DNA of 64,000 bases from CANKJK01 sp040081715 (GCA_040081715.1 JBEBFY010000009.1:62001-126000), one strand, 5' to 3'. Positions 33,948 through 43,114 are shown, counted from the first letter of the stretch. The notes: generated by a model from the letters alone, not told the origin. A program made the numbers and translations.

Positions 33948-35423
33948 TCACATCCGCCCGCCGAGGCGCAGCACCATCTTCAGCAGGCGCCGCGCCAGCG
34001 GCGTCACCCGCCCGCGCTGGAAGGCATCGCCGGCCTGACGCACCGCCCCCGCCCACGTGGGATAGGGCGCCACGAACGACGACAGCCTGCTGAGACGCAC
34101 GCGCGCGTCCATCGCGAGCGCGAGGAGCGCAATGAGGTCTCCCGCGTGGGCGCCCACGGCCGTCGCCCCGCGAATGCGCCCTCGCTCGTGATACACGCGC
34201 AGAAATCCCTCACGGGCATCGTCGAGCACCGCGCGGTCCAGTTCCGAACACTGCACCGTCAGCGACGCCATCCCCGAGGCGGACGCGTGCTCCGCGTCCA
34301 CGCCCACATGGGCCACCTCCGGCATCGTATACGTGCACCACGGGACGGTCAGCGCACTCATGCGCTTCCGCCCGAAGAAGAACGCGTTCTGCACGGCCAT
34401 GCGCGCGGTCGCATCGGCGGCATGGGTGAAGCGCCAGGGCGAGGCCACATCGCCCGCGCCGAACACGCGCCGGTTCGTCGTCCGCAGATGGTCGTCAACC
34501 AGCACGCCGGCTGGACCCACCTGGATGCCGGCCACCTCGAGCGCGAGGTCCTCGACGTTGGGCGAGCGACCGGCGGCCACCACAACCACGTCGGCAGCCA
34601 GCGGCTCCTGACCCGGCCAGTGCACCTGCAACGCCGTGGCGCCGAGCTCGACGTGCCGCTCGACGTGCGACACCGGCGCGCCCAGGCGCATGCGCACACC
34701 GGCTGTCTCAAGGGCGGCCGCCAGCACCGCCGAGGCATCGGGCTCCTCCTTCGGGAGCACCCGGCCCGCGACATCCGCAAGGGTCACCTCGCATCCGAGC
34801 CACGCCAGGGCCTGTGACAGCTCGCACCCAGCCGGACCCGCCCCGAGCACGAGCACCCGCGCCGGCAGGGACTCCTGCTCGAAGAGCGTCTCCGGCGTGA
34901 GGACGCCAGCGGCCTCCAGCCCGGGCACAGCGGGCATGGCGGGTCGCGTGCCCGTCGCCAGCACGGCCCGGCGGAACGCCAATCGCCGGCCCTCCACGTC
35001 GACGGCGTCACGCGCGGAGAACCGCGCGTGCCCGAAATACACGTCCACGCCGGCCGCGGTGAGCCGTGCCGCCGCGTCGTGGGGCGCAAGCGTTGCGCGC
35101 AGGTCCCTGGCGTGGCGCAGGGCCGCCGCGGCGCCGTCAAAGACACCAGCGGCACCCGCCTCGCGACGCGCCCGGGCGATGCGTCCAGCCGCCAGCAGCG
35201 CCTTCGACGGCACGCACCCGGTGTTCAGGCAGTCGCCGCCAAGCCAATGGCGTTCCACCAGCGCCACCTGCGCGCCCAGGCCCGCCGCCCCCATGGCCGC
35301 GACGAGACCCGCAGTCCCCCCGCCGATGACGACCAGGTCGTACCGGTGGCGCGGGGTGGGGTTCGTCCATCCAGGCGGATGCACATGCGAGAGGTGCCGG
35401 GTCGCCGTCTCCATCGTCGTCAC
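33948..35423 (-). CDS. FAD-dependent pyridine nucleotide-disulfide oxidoreductase
   Basis: The 491-residue flavoprotein has the FAD motif G-G-G-T-A-G-L near 34-40, the redox-active pair C65-L-N-T-G-C70, the NAD(P) motif G-A-G-P-A-G-C-E, G-A-G-D-V and the dimerisation domain with T-M-P-E-V-A-H-V-G and P-Y-P-T-W. This is the mercuric-reductase-like branch, but the N-terminal heavy-metal domain, the C-terminal cysteine pair and any mer genes are missing, so mercury reduction is doubtful. Start may be GTG 35423 or ATG 35414. Confidence 0.88.
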   Translation of the reverse strand: MTTMETATRHLSHVHPPGWTNPTPRHRYDLVVIGGGTAGLVAAMGAAGLGAQVALVERHWLGGDCLNTGCVPSKALLAAGRIARARREAGAAGVFDGAAAALRHARDLRATLAPHDAAARLTAAGVDVYFGHARFSARDAVDVEGRRLAFRRAVLATGTRPAMPAVPGLEAAGVLTPETLFEQESLPARVLVLGAGPAGCELSQALAWLGCEVTLADVAGRVLPKEEPDASAVLAAALETAGVRMRLGAPVSHVERHVELGATALQVHWPGQEPLAADVVVVAAGRSPNVEDLALEVAGIQVGPAGVLVDDHLRTTNRRVFGAGDVASPWRFTHAADATARMAVQNAFFFGRKRMSALTVPWCTYTMPEVAHVGVDAEHASASGMASLTVQCSELDRAVLDDAREGFLRVYHERGRIRGATAVGAHAGDLIALLALAMDARVRLSRLSSFVAPYPTWAGAVRQAGDAFQRGRVTPLARRLLKMVLRLGGRM

Positions 35424-35500
35424 AGCAGGAACACTACCGCGCGCACCGAATGCCCCGTCGCCTCACCGGCGGCGGCCGCGTCGATCTGGACGTGGCGGCG

Positions 35501-36136
35501 TCAGGGCGCGAGGCGTTCCCGGCGCCAGAGGCCGGAGTCCGTCCGCACGAACCGGAGACGGTCGTGCAGCCGGTGGAGACGGCCCTGCCAGAACTCGATC
35601 TCGTCGGGCACGATCCTGAATCCTCCCCACCACGACGGCCGGGGCACTCGCGTGTCGGCAAAGCGGGCAGCCGCCTCCTCGAACAGGCGGTCCAAGGTCT
35701 CTCGGCTATCGACGACGGCGCTCTGCCGCGACGCATACACGCTCATCTGGCTCTCGAGCGGACGCGAGGCGAAGTACGCATCCGACTCGGCACCAGGTAC
35801 CCGCGCGATCCGTCCTTCCACTCGCACCTGCCGCGCGGCACTGTGCCAGTGAAACAACAGCGCGCCATGCGGGTTCTGCGCCAGGTCGCGCGCCTTCCGG
35901 CTCTCGTAGTTGGTGAAGAACACCAGACCCTGACGGTCCGCGTCCTTCAGCAGAACCGTGCGCACTGACGGCCGTCCGTCTGGCGTGGCCGTTGCGAGGG
36001 CCATCGCGGTCGGGTCGACCTCGTCCCGGCAGGCATCCTGGAACCACCGATCGAAGAGCACGAATGGGTCATCGCCCGCCTCGGCCTCGAGGAGCGGATT
36101 GCCCGGGTAGTCGCGCCGCAGGCTGTCGATGGACAT
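35501..36136 (-). CDS. pdxH: Pyridoxamine 5'-phosphate oxidase
   Basis: The 211-residue enzyme oxidises pyridoxamine or pyridoxine phosphate to pyridoxal phosphate with FMN. It has the family landmarks D-P-T-A-M-A-L-A-T, V-R-T-V-L-L-K, F-F-T-N-Y-E-S-R-K, L-F-H-W-H-x-x-x-R-Q-V-R-V-E-G, R-P-W-W-G-G-F-type S-W-W-G-G-F and the C-terminal R-L-H-R-L-H-D-R. Its ATG shares a base with the clpA stop (TGATG), so it is translationally coupled to the N-degron operon. Confidence 0.95.
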   Translation of the reverse strand: MSIDSLRRDYPGNPLLEAEAGDDPFVLFDRWFQDACRDEVDPTAMALATATPDGRPSVRTVLLKDADRQGLVFFTNYESRKARDLAQNPHGALLFHWHSAARQVRVEGRIARVPGAESDAYFASRPLESQMSVYASRQSAVVDSRETLDRLFEEAAARFADTRVPRPSWWGGFRIVPDEIEFWQGRLHRLHDRLRFVRTDSGLWRRERLAP

Positions 36137-38391
36137 CAGTCGCCGCTCCTCACGCGGATCACGTCGCCGTCGACGTCGATGACGGCTCGGCCGCCGGAGG
36201 CGAGCGCCCCGAAGAGCAACAGTTCCGAGAGCGGCTTCTTGACGACGCGGTCGATCAGCCGCCCCATTGGACGCGCGCCGAAGGCACGGTCGAACCCGTG
36301 CGTCGCGAGCCAGTGCCGGGCGGCATCGGTGATCTCGACGCTCACACCCCTGGCCACCACGAGCCCGCGCAGTTCGTCGATGTGCTTGTCCACGACCCTG
36401 GCGATGACCTCAGGACCGAGCGGGAGGAAGGTCACCGTCTGATCCAGGCGGTTTCGGAACTCCGGCGTAAACATCCGCTCCAGCGCACCGCGGCTGGACG
36501 CGCCTTCGCCGGTCTCGGCGAAGCCGAGGCGACGATCCGAGAGGTCACGCGCGCCCGCGTTGGTGGTCATGATCAGAATCACGTGGCGGAAGTCCGCCTC
36601 GCGGCCGTGGGAGTCCGTCAGCGTGGCGTGGTCCATCACCTGCAGGAGGATGCCGAACAGGTCCGGGTGTGCTTTCTCGATCTCGTCCAGCAGCAGCACC
36701 GCATGGGGCGTCTTGCGGACGGCGTCGATGAGCAGCCCGCCTTCCTCGAAGCCGACATAGCCAGGCGGCGCGCCGATCAGGCGCGACACGGCATGCTTCT
36801 CCATGTACTCCGACATGTCGTAGCGCAGGAACGACACTCCCAGGATGCGCGCCAGTTGCCGCGCCAGTTCCGTCTTGCCGACGCCGGTCGGTCCGGCGAA
36901 CAGGAAGCTCCCGATCGGCTTGTCCGCCGAACGGAGGCCGGACCGCGCCAGCCTGATGGCGGAGGCGACCTCTGCCACGGCAGCGTCCTGCCCGAAGATC
37001 ACCGTGCCCAGTTCGGTGTCGAGCGTCTTCAGCGCCGCCCGATCGTCCGCCGACACCGCTGCCACCGGCACACGCGCCATCCTCGCCACGACGGCTTCGA
37101 TCTGCGGCGTATCAATGACGGCGGCGCGCGCGGCCGGGGCCTTCAGCTTCTCGGCCGCGCCAGATTCATCCATGACGTCGATGGCCTTGTCGGGCAGGTG
37201 CAGGTCCTTCAGGTGCTTCGCCGAGAGCCGGACCGCCGCTTCGAGGCCGGCGTCACTGTAGCGGACGCCGTGGTGCGCCTCGTAGTGCGACCGCAGCCCC
37301 TTCAGAATGGCGATGGTGTCGTCTTCGGACGGCTCCAGCACGTCGATCTTCTGGAAGCGCCGCGACAGCGCGCGGTCGCGGTCGAAGGATTGCTTGACGT
37401 CGCTGAAGGTCGTGGACCCGATGCAGCGGAGGCTCCCACTGGCGAGCGCCGGCTTCAGCAGGTTCCCGGCATCCATCGCCCCGCCCGAGGCGGAACCCGC
37501 GCCCACCAGCGTGTGGATCTCGTCGATGAACACGATGGCCCGCGGTTCCTCGGCCAGCCGGTCCAGCACCTGCTTGATCCGCTCCTCGAAGTCTCCGCGA
37601 TAGCGGGTACCCGCCACGAGGGCACCGAGGTCGAGCGCGTAGATGCGCGCGCCCGCGAGCGGCTCCGGTACCTCACCGTCGTGGATCCGGAGCGCCAGCC
37701 CTTCGGCCAGCGCCGTCTTGCCGACTCCGGGTTCTCCCACCAGCAACGGGTTGTTCTTCCGGCGCCGGCACAGCACCTGGATCATCCGCTCCAGTTCCAG
37801 CGCCCGGCCGATGAGCGGGTCCACGCCCCCGGCCGCCGCCTTCGCCACCAGGTCGGTCGCGAACGCCTCCAGCGGATCACGTGTGGTGGCGGGCACATCC
37901 GGGTCGTCGCCATCGCCGGGCGTGCCGGCCGGATCCTCGGCCCCATGCGAGATGACCTTGAGCAGGCGCAGGCGGTCCACGCCGTGCCCCCGCAGGAAGA
38001 ACGCCGCGTGACTCTCCCGTTCCTGCAGGATGAAGACGAGCAGGGACCCGCTGTCGACGTGGCGTGCGCTCGACGAAGCCGCGTGCACGACGGCGTGCTG
38101 AATCACGCGATCAAAGCCAAGGGTCGGCTCCGGCTCCGCGCGCCGGCTGGACGGCACTGGCGGGAACGCTTCATTGAGGATGCCATCGAGCTGCGAGGCC
38201 AGTGCGTCTACCGGCACCCGCATCGCGGTCAGGAGCCCGCGCGCGCCAGGTTCCTGTGTCAGCGCGAGCAGCAGGTGCTCGAGTCCGACGGTATCGTGGC
38301 GGCGGTCACCGGCGATCCGAAACGCCCGCTGAATGCTCTCCATCGTTTCGGAGGCAAAGGGGACGCGCGGAGACTGACTTCGCTCACTCAT
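36136..38391 (-). CDS. clpA: ClpA, AAA+ unfoldase of the ClpAP protease
   Basis: The 751-residue protein has a Clp N domain (1-145), a first AAA+ module (G-E-P-G-V-G-K-T, F-I-D-E-I-H), a second (G-P-T-G-V-G-K-T, L-L-D-E-I-E-K-A-H) and an L-G-F tripeptide in the expected ClpP-docking loop (R-R-L-G-F). It lacks the long coiled middle domain of ClpB, confirming ClpA. It unfolds substrates brought by ClpS and feeds ClpP, whose gene is not in the window. The ATG overlaps the clpS stop by four bases and its stop overlaps pdxH. Confidence 0.96.
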   Translation of the reverse strand: MSERSQSPRVPFASETMESIQRAFRIAGDRRHDTVGLEHLLLALTQEPGARGLLTAMRVPVDALASQLDGILNEAFPPVPSSRRAEPEPTLGFDRVIQHAVVHAASSSARHVDSGSLLVFILQERESHAAFFLRGHGVDRLRLLKVISHGAEDPAGTPGDGDDPDVPATTRDPLEAFATDLVAKAAAGGVDPLIGRALELERMIQVLCRRRKNNPLLVGEPGVGKTALAEGLALRIHDGEVPEPLAGARIYALDLGALVAGTRYRGDFEERIKQVLDRLAEEPRAIVFIDEIHTLVGAGSASGGAMDAGNLLKPALASGSLRCIGSTTFSDVKQSFDRDRALSRRFQKIDVLEPSEDDTIAILKGLRSHYEAHHGVRYSDAGLEAAVRLSAKHLKDLHLPDKAIDVMDESGAAEKLKAPAARAAVIDTPQIEAVVARMARVPVAAVSADDRAALKTLDTELGTVIFGQDAAVAEVASAIRLARSGLRSADKPIGSFLFAGPTGVGKTELARQLARILGVSFLRYDMSEYMEKHAVSRLIGAPPGYVGFEEGGLLIDAVRKTPHAVLLLDEIEKAHPDLFGILLQVMDHATLTDSHGREADFRHVILIMTTNAGARDLSDRRLGFAETGEGASSRGALERMFTPEFRNRLDQTVTFLPLGPEVIARVVDKHIDELRGLVVARGVSVEITDAARHWLATHGFDRAFGARPMGRLIDRVVKKPLSELLLFGALASGGRAVIDVDGDVIRVRSGD

Positions 38392-38699
38392 GCTTCAGGC
38401 TCCGTGGTGATGCGCAGGGGGAACTCGTGCTGCTCGGCCAGTTGCTGCGCGCTGTGCGCCTTGGTGTCAGCGACATCCCGCGTGAAGACGCCGGCGATCC
38501 CCGTCCCGCTCTTGTGCACGCTCAGCATGATCGCGAACGCCTCCTCGTGCACCTTGCCGAACACGGTCTCGAGCACCCACACCACGAACTCCTGCGTGGT
38601 GTAGTCGTCGTTGTGCAGAAGCACCCGCCAGAGCCGCGGATGCGCGAGCTGCTGATCCTGGCGCGTCTCCTCAAGCACGGACTCGCGTGGAGCAGGCAT
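38388..38699 (-). CDS. clpS: ClpS, N-degron adaptor
   Basis: The 103-residue adaptor shows the core L-H-N-D-D-Y-T-T-Q-E-F-V-V-W-V-L-E-T-V-F, the H-K-S-G-x-G-I-A-G-V-F motif and the end E-F-P-L-R-I-T-T-E-P-E. It binds destabilising N-terminal residues (Phe, Leu, Trp, Tyr) and hands the protein to ClpA. I chose ATG 38699, giving the usual flexible N-terminal extension. It lies 16 bases after aat, the enzyme that makes such N-termini. Confidence 0.96.
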   Translation of the reverse strand: MPAPRESVLEETRQDQQLAHPRLWRVLLHNDDYTTQEFVVWVLETVFGKVHEEAFAIMLSVHKSGTGIAGVFTRDVADTKAHSAQQLAEQHEFPLRITTEPEA

Positions 38700-38715
38700 C
38701 GCGACTCGATTGTAC

Positions 38716-39426
38716 TCAGAAGGTTTCGGCCAGATCGGGGTCGAACCGCCACTGTGGCGGAGGCGGCTCCGCGATGCACGCGGTGAGCCGTCGCTGAAAC
38801 TCCGCCCGGGGAATCTCACGCGCCCCCAGCGAGGCGAGATGACCCGTCTCTGCCTGGCAATCGATCATCGGAAATCCCCAGCGGCCGAGCTGCCGGGCCA
38901 GCCAGGCCAGTGCCACCTTCGAGCCGTCGGTGCGCCGCGTGAACATCGACTCGCCGTAGAACATCCGGCCGATCGACACACCGTACAGTCCTCCGGCGAG
39001 TTCATCACCCGCCCACGCCTCGACGGTGTGCATGTGTCCCCGCGCGTGCAGTTCGAGGTAGGCCTGCCGGATCTCCGCCGTAATCCACGTGCCGTCGCTG
39101 CCGTCCCTGGGCCCGGCGCAGGCATCGACGACCTGTGCCGGCGCCTCGTCGTACGAGACGCGGAACGCGCCAGACCGGAGACGCTTGCGCAGCGACCGCG
39201 ACACGCGCAGCTCGGACGGCACCAGCACCATCCGGGGATCGGGACTCCACCACAGGAGCGGCTCGCCCTCCCCATCGGGCCACGGGAAGATGCCCTGGCG
39301 GTACGCCTCGAGCAGCCGTGCCACGGACACCTCGCCGCCGGCGGCCAGCAGGCCGTTGGGCCGTGCGAGCGCACGGTCAACAGAGGGAAACGGCTCGCCG
39401 GGAGCGAGCCATGGCACCATGGGCAT
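38716..39426 (-). CDS. aat: Leucyl/phenylalanyl-tRNA-protein transferase
   Basis: The 236-residue enzyme adds Leu or Phe from tRNA to proteins beginning with Arg or Lys. Family motifs are present: G-L-L-A-A-G-G-E, A-Y-R-Q-G-I-F-P-W, W-W-S-P-D-P-R, T-W-I-T, H-x-H-x-V-E-A-W, G-G-L-Y-G-V and F-x-G-E-S-M-F. It heads the aat-clpS-clpA-pdxH operon. Its start codon is only 17 bases from the divergent gluQ start, so the two promoters must overlap or lie inside the neighbouring genes. Confidence 0.96.
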   Translation of the reverse strand: MPMVPWLAPGEPFPSVDRALARPNGLLAAGGEVSVARLLEAYRQGIFPWPDGEGEPLLWWSPDPRMVLVPSELRVSRSLRKRLRSGAFRVSYDEAPAQVVDACAGPRDGSDGTWITAEIRQAYLELHARGHMHTVEAWAGDELAGGLYGVSIGRMFYGESMFTRRTDGSKVALAWLARQLGRWGFPMIDCQAETGHLASLGAREIPRAEFQRRLTACIAEPPPPQWRFDPDLAETF

Positions 39427-39443
39427 TCAGTGGCCTGTTACGA

Positions 39444-40382
39444 ATGGACTGTCTGGACGTAGCCGCGCTCGCGGCACGGCTGCCGCCGTCGCCGCGGACA
39501 CGATTCGCGCCTTCACCAACAGGGTACCTGCACCTGGGCCACGTCGTGAATGCGCTCTATGTGTGGGGGCTCACGGCACACCTGAACGGCCGTGTGCTGC
39601 TCCGCTTCGAGACCCACGACCAGATCCGGTCGCGGGCCGAGTACGTGCAGGCCATCACCGAGGACCTCGACTGGCTGGGCTTTCATGCGGACGAGGGTCC
39701 CGTCGACCAGACAGATGACGGCCGGTACGCAGGCGCCCTCGCCGGACTGGCGGAGGCGGGGCACGTCTACGTTTGCGGCTGCTCCCGGAAGGACTGGGTA
39801 GAGCCGGCCGACGGTGCGGCGACCCCGAGCGTCTACGATGGCCGCTGCCGGGACCGTGGCCTCGCGGACGGGCCGGGGCGGTCGCTGCGCTTCAAGGTGC
39901 AGCCCGGAACGGAATCCTTCGAGGATGGTCGCGGCGTGCTGCACGACCAGGATCCGCTGCGGCTGAACGGCGACATCATCCTGCGTGACCGCGATGGCCA
40001 GTGGAGCTACCACCTGGCGGTGACCGTGGACGACCGCGATCAGGGCATCGACTTCGTCATCCGCGGGGAAGACCTCCTCGACGCGACCGGGGTCCAGTTG
40101 CGGTTGACGCGGATGCTCGGCCGGCCCCGGCCGCCCGTGTTCCTCCATCACGCCCTGCTCATGGCCGAACCCGGCAGGAAGCTCAGCAAGTCCAACCGGG
40201 ACACCGGCGTGCGTGACCTGCGGGCGACGGGCGCGTCGCCGGCGGAGGTGATCGGCCTCGCGGCGTACCGGGCCGGACTTACTGCCACAGCCGGCCCGCT
40301 GAGGGCGCAGGATGCCGCGGCGATGGTCGGGAGCGGCCCTGGGCCGGGCACCGTCCGCGCACGGACACGCGTCTTGGGTTAG
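39444..40382 (+). CDS. gluQ: Glutamyl-Q tRNA(Asp) synthetase
   Basis: The 312-residue protein is a class I glutamyl-tRNA synthetase catalytic domain without the anticodon-binding half. It has S-P-T-G-Y-L-H-L-G-H (HIGH motif), the zinc-type cysteines C-G-C and later C-R, Y-H-L-A-V-T-V-D-D, R-G-E-D-L-L and K-L-S-K-S (KMSKS). Such enzymes glutamylate queuosine in the anticodon of tRNA(Asp). ATG 39444 was chosen; ATG 39411, overlapping aat, is also in frame. Confidence 0.92.
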   Translation: MDCLDVAALAARLPPSPRTRFAPSPTGYLHLGHVVNALYVWGLTAHLNGRVLLRFETHDQIRSRAEYVQAITEDLDWLGFHADEGPVDQTDDGRYAGALAGLAEAGHVYVCGCSRKDWVEPADGAATPSVYDGRCRDRGLADGPGRSLRFKVQPGTESFEDGRGVLHDQDPLRLNGDIILRDRDGQWSYHLAVTVDDRDQGIDFVIRGEDLLDATGVQLRLTRMLGRPRPPVFLHHALLMAEPGRKLSKSNRDTGVRDLRATGASPAEVIGLAAYRAGLTATAGPLRAQDAAAMVGSGPGPGTVRARTRVLG

Positions 40383-40433
40383 AATCAGGCCCCAACCCGG
40401 CGTTCTGGCCGGAACGCACCTCACGAGGCTCCA

Positions 40434-41132
40434 TTGTCAGTCCGTCTCTTCGTCGGCAATCTCCCCTACAGCGCAACGGAGGCTGATCTCCGCGCCCACT
40501 TCACCCAGGTCGCGGAACCCTCGCACGTGGCCATGCCCGTGGACCGCGAAACGGGCCGCCCGCGTGGCTTCGCGTTCGTCGAGTTCGTCGAACGGGAGAA
40601 GGCGGAGGCGGTCATCAGCCGCTTCAACGAGCAGCCGTTCCTGGGCAGGAGCCTCGCGGTCAGCGAGGCACGGGCCCGCGAGGACCGGCCGGCGGGTGGT
40701 GGCTTCGGCGGCCCGAGACCCATGCCCGGAGGTGGCGGCTTCGGTGGCCCCCGACCAGGCGGGGGTGGCTTCGGTGGTCCCAGGCCGGGCCCTGGTGGCT
40801 TTGGTCCGCGACCCGGAGGCGCAGGCTTTGGCCCGCCGAGCGGCCCCCCGGGGAGCCGTGACCGGTCAGCCAACTTCGGTCCCCCCGCGCCGCCCAAGCG
40901 GCTACGCGGCAAGAAGGGCGCCCAGCAGGACAGCAAGCCCAAGGGGCCGATCAAGGAACGGGGCGGTGGCCGGATCTACGCCGTGGACGATCCGGAAGAC
41001 GGCGAGGTGGGCGAATTCGAGAACTTCGCCGTGCGCGCGCCCGAGGATGAGAAGGACGACGCGAGCCCCACGGTCGAGAGCGGCGCGAAGGGCGAGGCCG
41101 ACGTCCTGGACGACGGCGACGACGACGAATAG
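40434..41132 (+). CDS. RRM-type RNA-binding protein with glycine-rich repeats
   Basis: The 232-residue protein has one RNA-recognition motif (1-80) with RNP2 L-F-V-G-N-L and RNP1 R-G-F-A-F-V-E-F. A low-complexity segment (about 87-135) follows, built of repeated F-G-G-P-R-P units, then a basic patch (K-R-L-R-G-K-K-G) and an acidic tail ending D-D-G-D-D-D-E. Bacterial RRM proteins of this kind bind single-stranded RNA and are often cold-induced. Start is TTG at 40434 with GAGG five bases before it. It is 51 bases after gluQ. Confidence 0.88.
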   Translation: MSVRLFVGNLPYSATEADLRAHFTQVAEPSHVAMPVDRETGRPRGFAFVEFVEREKAEAVISRFNEQPFLGRSLAVSEARAREDRPAGGGFGGPRPMPGGGGFGGPRPGGGGFGGPRPGPGGFGPRPGGAGFGPPSGPPGSRDRSANFGPPAPPKRLRGKKGAQQDSKPKGPIKERGGGRIYAVDDPEDGEVGEFENFAVRAPEDEKDDASPTVESGAKGEADVLDDGDDDE

Positions 41133-41151
41133 AGGCGACGTTCGCTGGATG

Positions 41152-41712
41152 CTACTGCGGCCAGAGCCACCCGAACGCGCCAGCCGTCAGCAGCGCATAG
41201 ATCAATCCGTCCAGCGTTGAGCGCACCGTGGTGCCCCAGGCGCGGCTGTGCCAGATCGAGTCCTGCCACAACGCCAGGGCATACGCCGCGAACGCCACGG
41301 TGCTGACCAACCGGAAGACCGGCCGATAGCCCGCCCCTGCCGGCAGCGCCAGCCCGGCCACGTACCCGGCCAGCACACTCACCACCAGCGAGTACACGAA
41401 CCACATCGTGAGGTTCACACCCAGCGGCGTGGGCCGGTTCTCAAGCACCGTCATCAGGACCACCGGACCGCGGCGCATCTTGTCTGCGAACGCTTGCGAC
41501 TGCGGCGCCATCGGCGCGCTCGGACGCGGCAGCATGTAGTCACCGGGCGTCAGGCTGAACCGCCGCAACGCCGTCTGCACCTCCTCCTCGTCCGGCACGG
41601 GCTGAAAGTCCCTGTCGTGATAGCGGAGCAGCATGTGGACAACTGAACTGGCGACGAAGACCAGACCGGCGGACACCAGCACGGGGAGCCACAGCGCCGA
41701 CACCTCAACCAT
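41152..41712 (-). CDS. Membrane protein of unknown function
   Basis: The 186-residue protein has four predicted helices: 6-28, about 100-122, 130-150 and 168-184. Between the first two lies a soluble segment with R-R-F-S-L-T-P-G-D-Y-M-L-P-R-P, followed by K-M-R-R-G-P-V-V-L-M-T-V. I recognise this arrangement as a conserved hypothetical acidobacterial type but can assign no function. ATG 41712 has GGAGG six bases upstream. It converges on the RRM gene. Confidence 0.7.
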   Translation of the reverse strand: MVEVSALWLPVLVSAGLVFVASSVVHMLLRYHDRDFQPVPDEEEVQTALRRFSLTPGDYMLPRPSAPMAPQSQAFADKMRRGPVVLMTVLENRPTPLGVNLTMWFVYSLVVSVLAGYVAGLALPAGAGYRPVFRLVSTVAFAAYALALWQDSIWHSRAWGTTVRSTLDGLIYALLTAGAFGWLWPQ

Positions 41713-41764
41713 CAGGCACCTCCGGCGCGGAGCATACTCCGCACCCGGTGCCGACCCCAAGGAA

Positions 41765-43108
41765 TCACACCACACCCACGGCGAGCGCCAGGAGGGCTCC
41801 GACGGTACCGAACGCGGCCAGCGCGGCCCAGAACGGCAGGGCGAAGCGCAGCCACTGGTCGTAGCGTACGCCGGCCGCCGACAGCATGGCCATCAGGGCG
41901 CCGTTCGTAGGCGTGATCAGGTCGCACATGCCCGCGCCCGTCTGGTACGCCAGCACGGTCACCTGTCGGCTGATCTGCAGGAGATCCGAGAGTGGCGCAA
42001 GGATCGGCAGGGTCAGCACCGCCTGACCGCTGACGCTGGGCACCGGCACATGGACCAGTGTCTGGAGTCCGACCATCCCGGCCACGGCTACCGCGGGCGG
42101 CAGCCCGTCGAGGGGTGTCGCCAGTGCCCGCACGATCGTGTCGATCACATGACCGTCGTTGAGGACCACGAAGATGCCGCGCGCGAAACCGATGAGTAGC
42201 GCCGCGAACGCCATCTCGCGGAATCCATCGACGAAGGCCGACGCCGTGCCACCTGGCCCGAGTCCTCCGGCCAGGCCGGCCAGCAGGCCCACCGCCAGAA
42301 ACACGGCGGACAGTTCGTCGAAGCCCCAACCGCTCGTCGCCTGTCCCACCAGGAACACGGCGAAGCCGCCGGCCACACAGGCCATGACCAGACCGAACCG
42401 CAGGGACCACGCGTCGGCCGGCGCCTCCGCCTCCTGAAGGGGCGCGCCCGTCACGCTGCGCGCCTGGCGGAGTACCGCCCACATCCACACCGCCAACGCC
42501 ACCGCAAGGAGCGCCAGGCGGAACGCGAACCCTGAGAACATCGGGATCCCGACGATCTGCTGCGCGATGCCGACCTGAAATGGATTCACCGGGCTGAAGG
42601 CCGCGCCGACGACGGCCGACCCCAGGCTCATCGCGACGGCCGTCAGCGGGTTGCCGCCCACCCGTGCCGCCAGCAGCACCAGGGCCGGCACGAGCGCGAT
42701 GATCTCCTCCTGCATGTTCTCGAGCGCACCGCCGGCGGCAAACAGCAGGCAGCACAACGGAATCGCGAGCCACGCCCGCGTACCCAGCCGGCGGACCAGC
42801 GCCGCAAATGCCGCGCGCAACGCACCGGTGCGATCCACGACGGCAAACGCCGCCCCGACGAGGAACACCACGGCGATGACGTCGGCCGCCTCGCCGATCC
42901 CACGCGGCACGGCGCGCAGCAGATCCATCACCCCGGCCGGTGAGGCCGGAACGGTGTGGTACGTGCCCGGCTGCACGACCTGACGCCCGGTGGCCTCGTC
43001 GGTGCGCCTGGCGTACTCCCCCGCCGGTACGACGTGGGTCAGGGCGGCGGCCAGCACGATGCCCCCCATCAGGAGGACCAGCGTGTGCGGTACGCGGATG
43101 CGCCTCAC
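41765..43108 (-). CDS. YfcC-family transporter (DcuC-like)
   Basis: The 447-residue permease has about twelve helices. An early P-A-G-E-Y-A-R motif precedes a periplasmic loop, and central G-x-x-E-N-M-Q-E-E-I and S-P-V-N-P-F-Q-V-G-I-A-Q motifs and a late Q-T-G-A-G-M-C-D-L-I-T-P-T-N-G-A-L match the YfcC/arginine-ornithine antiporter-like branch of the DcuC clan. It probably carries amino acids or carboxylates. It lies six bases after the FkbM-like gene in one operon. Confidence 0.88.
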   Translation of the reverse strand: MRRIRVPHTLVLLMGGIVLAAALTHVVPAGEYARRTDEATGRQVVQPGTYHTVPASPAGVMDLLRAVPRGIGEAADVIAVVFLVGAAFAVVDRTGALRAAFAALVRRLGTRAWLAIPLCCLLFAAGGALENMQEEIIALVPALVLLAARVGGNPLTAVAMSLGSAVVGAAFSPVNPFQVGIAQQIVGIPMFSGFAFRLALLAVALAVWMWAVLRQARSVTGAPLQEAEAPADAWSLRFGLVMACVAGGFAVFLVGQATSGWGFDELSAVFLAVGLLAGLAGGLGPGGTASAFVDGFREMAFAALLIGFARGIFVVLNDGHVIDTIVRALATPLDGLPPAVAVAGMVGLQTLVHVPVPSVSGQAVLTLPILAPLSDLLQISRQVTVLAYQTGAGMCDLITPTNGALMAMLSAAGVRYDQWLRFALPFWAALAAFGTVGALLALAVGVV

Positions 43109-43114
43109 TGAGAC

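Noticed and set aside
33948..35423. Mercuric reductase (merA)
   Set aside because: The C-terminal cysteine pair, heavy-metal domain and mer neighbours are missing; only the general disulfide oxidoreductase family is supported.
35992..38604. 870-codon open frame opposite clpA and pdxH
   Set aside because: It covers two clearly identified genes on the other strand and shows no domain.
40700..40830. Tandem repeats as a CRISPR array
   Set aside because: The repeats are in-frame glycine-rich codons of the RRM protein, not spaced by unique sequences.
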